Below are positions 32,038 to 44,059 of a stretch of 64,000 nt of DNA, piece by piece. The number at the start of each line of letters is the position of its first letter. Position 1 is the stretch's first letter. Source of the DNA: Zeugodacus cucurbitae (Eukaryota > Arthropoda > Insecta > Diptera > Tephritidae); contig NC_071667.1 of assembly GCF_028554725.1 (NCBI RefSeq), positions 15,545,501 through 15,609,500 of the forward strand, read 5' to 3'. Under the pieces are notes generated by a model. It was not told the DNA's origin and did not search any database. It saw nothing but the letters and a program-made list of their open reading frames with translations. The translations under genes and the position numbers were made by a program.

Positions 32038-32994
32038 AACAAGTAAGGTGGGACTAAGTTGGGGCTGTATTTATTTAATATTAATAAGATAACGCAAAAA
32101 TCGGCCGGTATATTCAGCATTAAGTTCACTAGAATAACGAAAATCATTATATATAATATTATGGAATCTGGGATAAGTCCTGGATCGATTTCAAATATTT
32201 TTGCCACCAAGCTACATTATATCCAATCTTTTACGTTTTATACATTTTTGTAAGATTTCTCACCTTTTAACCGATATATACGGCATAGAGTCCACAAGAA
32301 TTTTGGAATAATTTCGAATATGAGTTATATGAGGACTAGACCTGATTTTGACAATTTTTAGCACAGACGCACATTATTAGAAGGAATAAATCCATTTCGA
32401 ATTTCTCTAGAATATCAGAGAGATTTACCGAAATTTTCGATAAAAAATTAGACACAAGCGCTGAGGTCCTCATGTTCGATATCTGAGATTTGAAATGTTA
32501 TAGTCCTACTATACTATAAATATGGTATTTGTGCAAAGTCTTGTTGCTTTTGTTATCTTCACTGGTGCTTAATTTATAGATTGTAAAGTAAACGATTCAG
32601 ATAAACTTCAATATTGTGGTATAAAGAAAGTAGGCGTGGTTGTAAGCCGATTTCGCTCAACAATTTTCAAACAATAGCATTGAGATACCAAAATAAAGTT
32701 CTGAACAGAATTTCATTGAAATTGGTCGAGTAGTTTCTGCAATATATCTATTTTTAACCCATAAGTTGGCGACGCCAATCCCATCGGTCATATTTTATTC
32801 CATCAACTTAACCTCCTTATGGTACCCAGGAACACGTGTACCAAGTTTCATCAATATGCCTCAAATTTTTCTCACATTATCGCTTGTACGGATGCACAGA
32901 CGTACTTACAGACATTTTTTATTTGTCACCCTGATCACATTGATATAAGTATATATTCCTATATCTAACTCGTTTAGTTTTTCGAGAGTATACA
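32038..32994 (+). repeat. ACAAGTAAGG repeat, diverged (copy F)
   Basis: Starts AACAAGTAAGGTGGGACTAA but lacks the usual hairpin and CTCTCGCAA motif. It shares TTTCATTGAAATTGGTCGAG (32711), ACCCATAAGTTGGCGACGCC (32757), ACGTGTACCAAGTTTCATCA (32834) and the end TCGAGAGTATACA. It is the most diverged near-complete copy, hence probably older or from a different subfamily. Confidence 0.75.
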
Positions 32995-34299
32995 AGGAAG
33001 AAAAATATTGCATTTATTCATATATCCCCTCTTTCGAAAACATATGTCAATTCTCCTTTCACTACGCAAGGTGCTCCTTAAAATAAAGGGAAATGATTAA
33101 TCCCCGCACTCAAATTACATAAGAGAAATATCCTTAAAGTTGAGAGTAAAACATTGCAACGCATGCGTGAACTCTAAACGCTCAACGCACTTCGCGCCAG
33201 GATAAATATGTCGCTGCTGACACTAGCGGCAAAATGGACTCGTGCAGCGACTATGCAAATACGAGTTCACCGTTACGAGCTCTCGGCACTTTCAATGGAC
33301 TGCCATCAGTTGATGTTCGATATTTGTGTTGTTTGGTATGGATGTACACATACAGACGGCGTGTACGCGTAGCACAACGACGGCGCAGACTAATTTCTTG
33401 TGATTTTTTAGCGGAATAACGGTTCAATGCAAACAAAACGATTTGAAAATCGTTATTTAATGTGTAATTTGTTTGTGTGTGTGTGCAAAAATGCAATAAT
33501 GTTGCAATAAATTGTTAAACGTACTCACTCTATAGTAAACTAAATTGTAAAAAATAGTCAGATTTTCCAAAACAGCATCTAAAGAGTTTTAAGCTCAAAC
33601 AATGTCACGGTAAGATTACGTGAAATGCTCGGTAGTTAACTAAAGTGTTGAGTGAACGCCCAACATTAAAGCGCGCAGGGAAGCTGTGCGGCACTAATAG
33701 CTTTTGCCAGTTGCGCTGAAGCTGCGAACTACCGGATTTCGTTGCCTATACAGTATACATTACGCACCACTAGTCACTTTGACAGTTTCTATTGCAACAA
33801 TATAGTAACAGTGGTTTCGTGTTGTCAAAAATTTAAATGTGTGGCATCTGTGCAATTTTGCTAGAACTGCTGGAACTCAAAATCACTGGCAACGGACTGC
33901 TGGGCGTATGAGTGTTCAGAATTATGGTCAACTTTAGTAAGATCAATTAAGCATGACAAACTGTGTCTTGTTGTTGTTATGAAAGGTGGAAGTAGCTGTA
34001 AGAGATCTGGTGTCCAAGTTAGAGGCAACTAAGCAATTAAAGCGTGTGCGTGTGTACTTGCGTGTTTCCGTTTTGGCGTGTACAAGGCGCCACTATGTCG
34101 TCCTTACAGTGTCACACGTAAGCAGGCGAATGTTTGAAAGTCCAAGTTTACGTCGTAGAAGTTATTTGTGTCGGTTTAAGTGTCGTACGGTCGGTTTGCC
34201 GGTGGCGCAGTCATACATTTATCCATTGCTATATTGTGTAAATATATAAAACATATATATATATATATATATAGTGTTTATGTGTGTGAATAATCAACG
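32995..34299. other. Unassigned unique sequence, locally GC-richer
   Basis: 33180-33420 and 33650-34210 are GC-richer than the surroundings and free of recognised mobile elements. ORFs (up to 87 residues, 33986-34249) look like chance readings. A (TA)n run lies at 34252-34273. The position just upstream of the candidate exon (34300-35187) would fit a promoter region, but no core promoter can be pinned down. Confidence 0.35.
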
Positions 34300-35187
34300 T
34301 TTTCTTCCTTCTAATCAGCAGTGTTTTTGGTTTTTTGTTCGCTATCATGTGTACTACGAAGTAGTTAAAGTGTATAAATACATTCCTCCGTAAAAGCTGC
34401 ATATGGGCGCTACAATATTCAACTTTAGTGCGTGTCTAAAAAAATTTGTGACTGCCAGCAATTATAAGGAAATATAGCACTCTGCTGCTGACCTTGTAAT
34501 ATGTGCAAGTGAAAGGTATAGCATCCATAAAACACAAAAAGAAAGTAACCATCATCCGAAAGATTCAAGTCTAACGAGGTGTATTGTGAAAATTGTCGCA
34601 GTTATGTACCTTTTTGTCGATATTTGGCATTGGCATTGACAGATGTTTGCTGCCATAAGTTACGTGCACAGCATGCTCAACGCGCTGTCACAGTTAGAAA
34701 GTGAAGAAAAACAAAAAAAAAGTTGAAATCATATATATGTATCTGTATAACAGGAAGTGTTGAAAAGAGCAGTAAGCGAAGTGAAAGCGCTGCTGGTATG
34801 TGTTATAAAAGGAAACTAGCAAATCAAAAATATAAAATCCAAAAAAAAGTGAAAAAAATGTGTTAAACACAAAAGCTGTTCAAATTAAAGCTGACACAAA
34901 AATATCCCTTGCCCGGCTACAGTTTTGAGTGCGTGTTTATGTGTTCTGCCAGCTGCTAATGTTGGCGCCGAAAACGTGGCGAGAATAAGTGAAGTGTAAT
35001 TTCATTAAGTTTAATACAAGTGGCACGGAAGTAAAGCAAATTGACAACAAGCGAAAGCTGAAGAGATAAGTGTAGCGGCGGTATGAAAAACGCCACGCCA
35101 GCAATAATTGAAAATAAATACATAACAAATAAAGAAGAAGTGACTTATTGAAAGGCTAAAATGGGCAGCGGTTTGAAAGTTAAATAG
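34300..35187 (+). other. Candidate 5' untranslated exon of a host gene with splice donor
   Basis: A purine-rich, transposon-free stretch of the kind seen in fly 5' leaders, with many GTGAAA, AAGTGAAG and AAGCGAAAGC motifs. It ends TTGAAAGTTAAATAG|GTAAGG, a good splice donor at 35187/35188. A tiny upstream ORF (ATG at 35161, MGSGLKVK) stops exactly at the donor. No coding exon follows in the window before the next repeat. The 5' boundary is arbitrary. This is an inference from composition and one splice signal. Confidence 0.3.
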
Positions 35188-35477
35188 GTAAGGACAAGTC
35201 TAGGCATTCCGAAATTGTTTATTAACTTAGATGCAAAGGACACTTGGAATATGTTGAATACACTCAAACAATTGCATTAATTTAGAAACGGTTACAATTT
35301 CAAGTAAAGTCAATCGAAAAAAGCTAAAAATTAGAACTGTAATAAGAATATTTTTCACAATGTGATTTTTATTCAATTTAGTGAGTGGAATTGCTTATCG
35401 AACCTCAAATATTCAGCTGGGTCAAAGTATTTGCATTTTGAAAGACACAATGACACTTCTTTAAAAACTGTTTTTAA

Positions 35478-36372
35478 AACAAGTAAGGAAAGGCTAAGTT
35501 CGGGTGCAACCGCACATTTTATACTCTCGCAATTTACTGCTATATTTTTATTAAGATAACACACAATTTGAACCATATATTCGGCATAAAGTCCAATAGA
35601 AAAACGAAAATCATCATATATAGTATATAAGCTTAGGTAATTCATGAACCGATGATCATTTAATTTTCCAAAGATATTTCACACATTAACCGATTTCCTC
35701 TGAATTAAATTAAGATATCTAAGAGATTTACCGATATTTTCGGTGAAAAATTACCATAAGGCACTGAGTTCAACATGTTCGATAACCGGGGCATTGAAAA
35801 GTTAGAATCCGATTTCGACAATTTTTTTCACAAGTGATGCCATAGATCGTATACAGTATTTGTGTAAAGTTTTATTCCGCTATCTTCATTGGTTCCTTAT
35901 GTATATATTATAAAGTGAATGAATACGATGTCATTCAAAATTGAGTTATATGGGAAGTTGTCGTGGTTGTAAACCTATTTCATGCATTTTCCACACGTGT
36001 CATCAGGGTGTAAAGAAAATATTATATACCGAATTTCATTGAAATCTGTCGAATAGTTCCTGAGATATGGTTTTTGATCCATAAGTGGGCGACGCCACGC
36101 CCATTTTCCATTTCGTAAAAAAATCTGAGTGCAGCTTTCTTCTGATATTTCTTCTCCCAAATTTAGGGTTACTTATGTTATTTCTTGGAGAGTTAACGCA
36201 CTTTTAGTAATTATATACCTAACTTTTGTATGGAAGGAGAGCGTGGTTATTATCCGATTTCAACTATTTTCATGGTCTATGGTGCGGTACGTAAGGAAAC
36301 CGACTGCAGAAAGTTTGATTTATATAGCTTTATTGGTTTGCGAGATATATACAAAAAACCGATTTGGGGGCT
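35478..36372 (+). repeat. ACAAGTAAGG repeat, 3'-truncated (copy G)
   Basis: Starts AACAAGTAAGGAAAGGCTAA with GTTCGGGTGCAACCGCAC (one mismatch in the hairpin stem) and TTTTATACTCTCGCAATTTA. It includes GTGGGCGACGCCACGCCCAT (36086) and ends after CAAAAAACCGATTTGGGGGC. The 3' third is missing. Confidence 0.86.
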
Positions 36373-39299
36373 TGAAATTTTACCAAAGTTATAGGAGATT
36401 GTGTATTCTCACCTTTTAGAGTTCTAAATAGTCTATAATTTATAAATATTAACATCGAACATGTTCTACCTAAAATTGCAGAAAACTTTTCTCTGTCAAA
36501 AGTTTTATTATAGTCACAGTGCATATAATTGTTTGTGTTTAGATGTGTGAATTGGGTTTTACTAAGCCTAGCAATACTCTAAGTAAAAAAAAAAAAATCG
36601 TCGCACTTTGAAAGACAACTCCATTCAACATATCTATTCTCATGCCACTAGAATAAAGCATTTAAGTACTCTCTTTTGTTTGTTGATAATAGCAAAGTTG
36701 TTTGCTCATCATAAACTAAGTAAAAATTTGTCAGTCACTTAATGACCCACATATGGGAATAATATCAGCAACTGTGTGTGGACAATTGCTAATTACGCGT
36801 AATACCAGACATTTATGCTTTCTCATGCACGGCTACTTAACGCTAAGATAAAGTTTATATTCATACATATGTTCACATATTGTATTTATGTATGTATACC
36901 TCATAGCGAGTGCTCCTGGTTACATTTGCTGTATGTTCTTATACATATCACACCAACTAGGACGTAGACGATACGAGCATAAGTAAGAAAGGAATAATAC
37001 TTTTAAAAATAATGAGTATACGTATAATACTTACTTGGAAAGTATTTGCGATATAAGTAATCTTCTCATAAAAAGCAATCTACCGTTTAGAGATAACTTA
37101 GAAGTTGTAGGGGCAAACAAAGATTAATGCTATATATTTTACTGTTGGATGTATGCTAATATAATCAGAATATTTTTTTCCTCATATAGAGTATACAAAT
37201 GTTGCTCAGACGCCACGTACTTTCAACCATATTTTTCAGTAAAAAAATGCTTTTATCAGTATTTCTGTGAGAATGCTTTAAAAGTCTCTAGTCGATTAAC
37301 ATAAATTAAATTGTTTTTATATGGTAGACTTTACTTAAAATTCCTTGAAATCAATCACATAGTTGGAGTTAATAATCATCTTCTAATTAAAACAAGTAAT
37401 AAACAAGAAATAATAATACTGAAAAGAAGATTTTACTTCAATTATTTTCGACACAATGCTCTATTTTTAACTCTAAAAACTCAAAATATTAACTGAAGTT
37501 CCAGTTGGATAATTAATCTTTAGCTGACCTTATATGTATAAAGAACTTACATAATATGAATAGGGCACTTTATTTCCTACATCTCATTGTTGAATTAAAA
37601 AAAAAACAATAGAAATTAAGGAACGACTTAGCTAAGTAATCAGAAAATAAAACAAACAAAGCGACTACCACACTGCATAGCATAATCAATCACCATAGCA
37701 AATGACAACATCGGCAGTAATATCAAAATCACCAACAGTAATGTAACAGCAATTCATTTGATTCGTCATCCTTAAGGATTATGTTTTCATCCTTATGGCT
37801 ACAAATAACTACTTATCGCATACCAGAGCTTACACGATACATCGTTGCTATGTACGTAGTACAACCAATCAGACAACCATTCAAGCGTATGCCGCTGGCG
37901 ATTTCAATTTATTATTGCTAAATTGAGTTCATTTCATATGAGTTACTGACATTGTTTTCGCTCGATTGATTTCTGTTTTCCGACAATAATTTTCTATTGC
38001 ATTGGTTGATTTTAATTTTGATATGTCTCGTGAGTGGGTTGTTGCTGTTGAGTGTTTGGTTACTAGCTCATGATTAGATTTAAATTCTACATACATAAGA
38101 AATTCTAGTAGTATATAGGTTGAAGCATCCTTGAGCAAGCATTGTTAGAAAAATCATAACATTATTCATATATTTTTCCAAATATATCGCATAATTACGT
38201 ATATACAATTAAATGTCTTGCAAACAATTAGTTTACAGTAAAAAGCTTATTTTAGTTTATTTTGTTCAGAAATTATTATTATTTTCGTCAAGTACACTGG
38301 CTATCTGCACATCTGTACTCCAGCAAATGTATACAACTTTAATATTTAGTTTTCTGAATTTTATTTCTCATTGTGTCTAGAACACAGTGGGAGACTAACA
38401 TACTTCACATTGCTTTGCATAATAATTGCTTTCAACCGGAGGTAGACTCTTTGCATGCATGAAAATTCATATATGCAAATATTGAAATAGAGGCTACCTG
38501 AATATGCATGCAATACTCCGGATAAGAACAATTATTTGTATATATGCAGTTGTGTCAGAACAAATTTGCGCTTGCATTTATGCATTTCTGTGCATAAAGA
38601 AGTTTAAACTGCTTGCGATAAATTGAAAAAAAACAAACATTTTATTTGAATGCAAATTTCATTTTAAATAAATGTATTTGCATTAACTATTTATTTCAAT
38701 ATGAGATTCGTAAAATGTCTGCGAATGTTAGATTTAATTTATTTTTATATGTATAATACTAACTGGTATTGGCAATATTAGTGTGGTGCTTTAAAAAAAT
38801 ATAGATTTAATGCTTTTTGTGTAAAGATATCTTAAGAAAAAGAAAAAAACTGGAGTATAAAACTTTAGGTTTATTTAAGACGTTGGAATCTATTTTTTCC
38901 CTTCATTCTTTCTATATACCTCAAACATAAAATTATGTGTACATGAACTGTTTGACAAAAAACATAAAATATTACAAAATTACAAAATATTTCTGAGTAT
39001 ACAGGTTTGTTATATTAATATATACGATATAAAAAACAAAGAAAAATTATCAAAATTCAAATTTTTTTTTAACTATAAAACAGAATTTAAGTTTAGGCTA
39101 ATAGTAAATATTTATAAGTGCATTTTACTATTTTTACCAGTAAATCCTATACATATGAGTTTAACTGAAATAAATTTTTATTTTAATAGTCAGAGGCGTT
39201 GTGCTTATATTTTAAAACTAAATTAAGCCACTTAATCAGAGAATTAACTAATAATTGTAGAATCGTTGTGTAAAAATGGCCAATTCTTGCTCTATGCCT
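36373..39299. other. Unassigned AT-rich unique sequence
   Basis: No ORF above 70 residues has meaningful composition, and no terminal repeats or transposase pieces were recognised. Probably intergenic or intronic host DNA. Confidence 0.35.
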
Positions 39300-40035
39300 A
39301 ATTTAAGGTGACGTACTGTCTCAAACTGATTTCCGGTTTGGAAAACAGGAGCAGAGAGGATCCCCAAAGATCCTCAATAAGATTTAAGTTCGAACTCAAT
39401 GCTGCACATTGTAATACGGGAATTTTCCGGGATGTTCTTCGTGTGGATTAAAGCGTTATCCAGCTGATAAGTCGAGTTATATGCCATAAATATTGCCAAA
39501 ATTGCAAATTTTTTTAACCCATAAAACATGTAGATGTATTTCCACTGCAGCAAAATGCAGCCCATGAAATCAAGGTACCGCTTCCAAAGTATCGTTTGTA
39601 GCAGAACCGTCGTTCCTGATGCGAATCTCTTCATTATTTCGTGCAATGATTGGGGTCGACCAAGTTTAATTTTTTTCGTCACTAACGACTATATTCTATC
39701 AATCATCGGCCCAGAACTGGTATTTATTTGCAATCCTCAAATGAACTTAATTGTGGATTTATTTAGCGTTGGTTTAGGTACCATGGAGGCGTGTTTGAGA
39801 AACTGATTTTTATGTATAATTGGAAAAATTATATTTATTGCGATTTGCAGTCCTAACTTGGTCCGTATTTGAACGCTGCTTATCAAGTTCGCAACTACCA
39901 GTAATCGGATCATCCTTTCGCACCGATCATCAATTTTGTTTTTCGTCTGCTGCGTCCCACTGTACCATAATTAGTAGGGTTTTTAACAAATTTTGATGCA
40001 ATACCCAATTCACAAGCATATTCTTAATGTAACGG
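39300..40035 (-). pseudogene. Tc1-like transposase relic
   Basis: On the minus strand the translation, across stops and shifts, gives an HTH-type stretch (CELGIASKFVKNPTNYGTVG near 40000, then RKTK) and the AT-hook-like GRPQS at 39660. YQLDNALIHTKN at about 39460 corresponds to the second catalytic D (family QQDNAPIHT). VLQCAALSSNLNLIEDLWG at about 39380-39420 corresponds to the third catalytic region. The order and spacing fit a Tc1/Tc3-like transposase of about 340 residues with losses. Inverted repeats were not found. It cannot make a working protein. Confidence 0.68.
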
Positions 40036-41996
40036 TACAACGAACGAGAAAAGTATGAAAGAATTTTCGTTGCATAGTAACGGCGATGTGTTGCCGTTAT
40101 TCCACATTTACCGAAATTCTAAAAATAACTGAATAAGAAATATAAACAAAAGCAGAAATGCACATATAATTATTTGTATGAGTTATGTGCAAGATCACTT
40201 AACGATATTCTTTGTGTTAATTTCATATTAACTATAAACAAGTTGAAATCATTCTTCAATATGTTATACGTAAAAGATTAACAAAAACTGTCTTAATGCA
40301 GAAAATCTGAAAAATTTTTCCAAAATCAAAAACTGGCGAAGCAAATATTTCGCTATGACCATACTTTTTATCTGCAGGACTCAGTGACTCTATAGTTCCA
40401 AACTATGTTAAGTTGGGAGAAGCCGTTTTTAAACTAAAAATGAAAAATAAACGCTGTAATACTGAAGTTGTTTTTTTAATATTAAAATGCATAATTTAAA
40501 ATTTGTCATAGAGCTTCTTGGGATACTCACTGTGTGTGCTATAGCAACATGTACACATGTACAAATTTTGATAAAATTTTGTCAAATCAGATAAATAATA
40601 GAAAAGAAGTTTCCATTTTTTCCAACAAAAGTGAAAAGTAATCGAAATTAAGAGCTCACTTTGTAATTTTATCAATTTTAATATTGGAAGAAGTTTGTTT
40701 ATTGAGTACTTCGAATTAGAAGCATAAGTATTTATTGCTTATCTTTGTGTTGCTTTCATTGTATCATCCGTCAAATCAAACTTTATTATTTATGTGCCTC
40801 ATTTCAACGCTACAATTAAGCTTGACGGTCGATATTAAATGAAAATATGTGGCAAGGCGAAGACAATTCACAGGTGCTTAAAGAAAACAAATAAAATTTG
40901 TATTCCTACTAAATGTACGAGCGAATTGTCGAAGTTTGGCGAACTTACATTTATTAAGATGAAATATGATGAAACTAAACAGAAAGGAGTTGATGACAAA
41001 GCATCCCCACTGCAACAAAGGAAAAGCAATAATAACAATTATTTGTACATTCATGAATAGAGATTAGACTAGCGAACAATTAATACATACGAAAGTTATT
41101 CGGCTGGTGAGTACGCTTAACAAGTAGGCTCAGAATTTAAGCGACAAGTAAATCGCCATTGTAGACCGAGATAATAGAACAATGGGACTATTAATCAAAG
41201 CCGCATATATGTATGTATATTGTGGGGCCGAACAGAGCAAAAATACACAAAGTTATTTTCGAATATAATATGCATATATATATACATATGTACAATACTA
41301 TACGAGTGCTATTGAGCCATTCGACCGAGACTGTGGCCTGGTTTTGATGTTTCGAGTGTGATGCGAAAAAATCGTCTAGCATTCATAATCAACATATATA
41401 TATAACAATATAATACATTCGAGTGCAAGTACATAATACATAATAATACATTTATATATGAGCATGTAAGCGTGTGTGCAGCACTACACATTTGTACACA
41501 TATAAGCGCCGTATAATTAATCACAGCGAATGGGAGTGAAAGTTAAGTGAAAATAAAGAGAACGAATGCAAAGAAAATGAAGCGAATAATTTGTGTGCGG
41601 CTAACAAGCAGTGAGAATAAATGTGTGTGGAAAATAACAACAAAAATAAATAAATAAATATATTATAACACAGATAGGTAGGTGGAGTGAATAAATGGTG
41701 GTATATTATACAAAAAAGTAGATTTATATAATTCTAGTATGTTCGACGAAACAAATCACATGAATATTATTTCAGCCTCGGTAAATTCTAAATTAAATAT
41801 TTCAATGGACAAAAGCTTTGCTACTGGGTTGCAAGCTTACTTGCATTCCTAAAAGTTGTATTATAGATATCCCGTGCTACAAACTAGTAGCTAAGAACTG
41901 CATCCAAACTAGTATGAATCATAAGCTCAGTTAGCTTAGCTCTCACCTTTTAAGTGTGGAAGACAATAAGACGTCAACTGTCAAAATAAGGTCAGA
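40036..41996. other. Unassigned unique sequence; possible leader exon near 41530-41677
   Basis: A Lys-rich 73-residue ORF (40839-41060) is not recognised. 41530-41677 is purine-rich (GTGAAAGTTAAGTGAAAATA) and ends ACAGATAG|GTAGGT, a possible splice donor, similar in style to the stretch ending at 35187 but weaker. TATATA runs lie at 41270-41290 and 41395-41404. Confidence 0.25.
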
Positions 41997-43407
41997 ACAA
42001 GTAAGGAAAGGCTAAGTTCCGGTGCAACCTACGTTAGTATATAGGCTGAGGTAATTCCTGAACCGATTTCACTCATATTCACCACCAACATAAATTATAT
42101 CTAAGATTATATGCTCATTTAATTTGGCTAAGATATTTCACATATTAACCCATTTAAAAGCTATTAAGGCCATCGTATTTTTGAAAATCCTATAATTAGG
42201 TATAATATATGAGAGCTAGGGAAAGTTATGAAGCCATTTTAACCATTTCTGGTACAGAGACACATTATTAGAAGAAAAAGATTTCCTCTGAATTAAATTA
42301 AGATATCTGAGAGATTTACCGATATTTTCAGTTAAAAATTACCATAAGGCACTGAGTTCTTCATATTCGATATCCGGGGCATTGAAAAGTTGTAGTCCGA
42401 TTTTGATAATTTTTCACAAGTAATGTCACAGATCATTTACAGTATTTGTGCAAAGTTTTATTTCGCTATCTTCATTAGTTCCTTTATAATAAGTGAAGGA
42501 ATCAGATGGAATTCAAAATTGAGTTATATGGGAAGTTGTCATGATTGTGAACCGATTTCATCCATATCCCACACGTGTCATCAGGGTGTCAAGAATGTAT
42601 TATGTACAGAATTCCATTGAAATCGGTCCAGTAGTTCCTGAGATATGGTTTTTCAGCCATAAGTGGGCGATGCAACGCCCATTTTCCATTTTGTAAGAAA
42701 ATCTGAGTGCAGCTTCTACTATTTCTTCTGCACAATTTAGTGTTTCTGACGTTTTCGGTTAGTGAGCTTACGCACTTTTAGTAATTTTTAACCTAACCTT
42801 TGTATGGAAGGTATGTATGTGATTGGCGTTGCAACCGTTTAGCCGGTTATAGCCGAATCGACGATAGTGCGCCACCTCTCTCTCTCCTTCGCAGTTCGGC
42901 GCCAGTTGGAGATCCCAAGTTTAACCAGGTCGCTCTCCACCTGGTCCCTCCAACGGAGTGGAGGCCTTCCTCTTCCTCGGCTTCCTCCGGCGGGTACTGC
43001 ATCGAACACTCAGTGCTGGAGTGTTTTCGTCCATTCGGACAACATGACCTAGCCAGCGTAGCCGCTGTCTTTTTATTCGCTGAACTATGTCAATGTCGTC
43101 GTATAACTCGTACAGCTCATCGTTCCATCGTCTGCGGTATTCGCCGTTGCCAATGTTCTGAGGACCATAAATCTTGCGCAAGTGTCGTCTCATCTGATGT
43201 TGACATCGTCCAAGCTTCTGCACCGTAGAGCAGGACGGGAAGGTATGGAAGGTGAGCGTGGTTATTATCCGATTACAATTATTTACATGGTGTGTGGTGG
43301 GGTAAGTATGAGAACCGACCGAATCCTTTAGTTTTATGACTTACAAACAACCGTTCTGTGAACCAAACTATAATACTCTCTTAGCAACTTTTGTTGTGAG
43401 AATATAA
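41997..43407 (+). repeat. ACAAGTAAGG repeat interrupted by an RTE fragment (copy H)
   Basis: Starts AACAAGTAAGGAAAGGCTAA and carries GTGGGCGATGCAACGCCCAT (42663). It is split at 42812 within CCTAACCTTTGTATGGAAGG by a retrotransposon fragment and resumes at 43243 with GGTATGGAAGGTGAGCGTGG. Beyond that the middle and array modules are deleted. The end is AACTTTTGTTGTGAGAATAT. Non-coding. Confidence 0.86.
42813..43242 (-). mobile_element. RTE-like retrotransposon, 5'-truncated 3' fragment (copy 4)
   Basis: 430 bp on the minus strand match 23930-24372 of the 21136 copy, from CCCGTCCTGC to the tail CCAATCACATACAT. The direct repeat GTATGGAAGGT flanks it at 42802-42812 and 43243-43253, a clear 11-bp target duplication. 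This is a standard 5'-truncated insertion and shows that the family can produce ordinary short duplications. The ORF piece is frameshifted around 43003 (TPALSVRCSTR instead of TPALKVFDAV). Confidence 0.92.
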
Positions 43408-43412
43408 ATATA

Positions 43413-43719
43413 TTAGGTCTACAACTTTGCTTTCGCCGTTTTCCAATAGATGTCTCTAGGGTCAAGCACTGGTCGATTAAATCGTTTTATGTCGGTCTTG
43501 GACATTTGTGTCAACATTAACCCAACAAAATATTTGTAGAGATCTGTTTGCACCCAAAACTTTTTCCTAACTGAAAATGTCACTTTTTGAAGCGAATTCT
43601 CAATATTTGCGGGAATGTCTCTAGGGTCAAGCACTGGTCGATTAAATCGTTTTATATCGATCTTGGACATTTGTGTCAAATTAACAAAAAAAACAGCGGA
43701 AGTAAATTTGTAGACCTAA
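43413..43719. mobile_element. 307-bp mariner-type MITE with an internal duplication
   Basis: TA at 43411-43412 and 43720-43721. The left end is TTAGGTCTACAACTTTGCTT; the reverse complement of the right end is TTAGGTCTACAAATTTACTT, continuing to CCG(C/T)TTTT. A segment of about 64 bp starting TGTCTCTAGGGTCAAGCACT occurs twice (43451 and 43617) in the same direction. The open minus frame (43419-43679) is a by-product of this duplication. No transposase. It lies 5 bp beyond the end of repeat copy H. Confidence 0.8.
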
Positions 43720-43721
43720 TA

Positions 43722-44051
43722 CTAGTTTCGTACTTGTTCAAAGGGAGTATATAACTGACTAATATAATTTGTATACTCGGAATAAATTTATATTTTAATT
43801 GTATAGAGTTACTTCATGTTTTTTATTGCAAAAGAAAGGATTGGCCGACTTAACTATGCTCTCTTTAAAGAATACTTTCCAAAAAAATAGTACCTATTTG
43901 ATGCTTTCATGACTAGTTTATTTACAAGTATTTTTACTAAGTGCTTCACCATTTTCCTACATGAATACCGCTGAGTTAATATGTCTTAACGTGGAAATAT
44001 GGAAACTGCAATATAATGTATACATTTGTTCATATGTACATATATTTTTAT
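43722..44051. other. Short unassigned AT-rich spacer
   Basis: Nothing recognised between the 307-bp MITE and the target duplication of the hAT element. Confidence 0.35.
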
Positions 44052-44059
44052 GTCACCAC

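Noticed and set aside
40839..41060. Lys-rich 73-residue ORF as a small secreted or nuclear protein
   Set aside because: No signal peptide, no known motif, only slightly longer than chance ORFs nearby.
43419..43679. 86-residue ORF with a repeated peptide as a small gene
   Set aside because: It lies wholly within a TA-flanked MITE, and the repeat in the peptide comes from a duplicated non-coding DNA segment.
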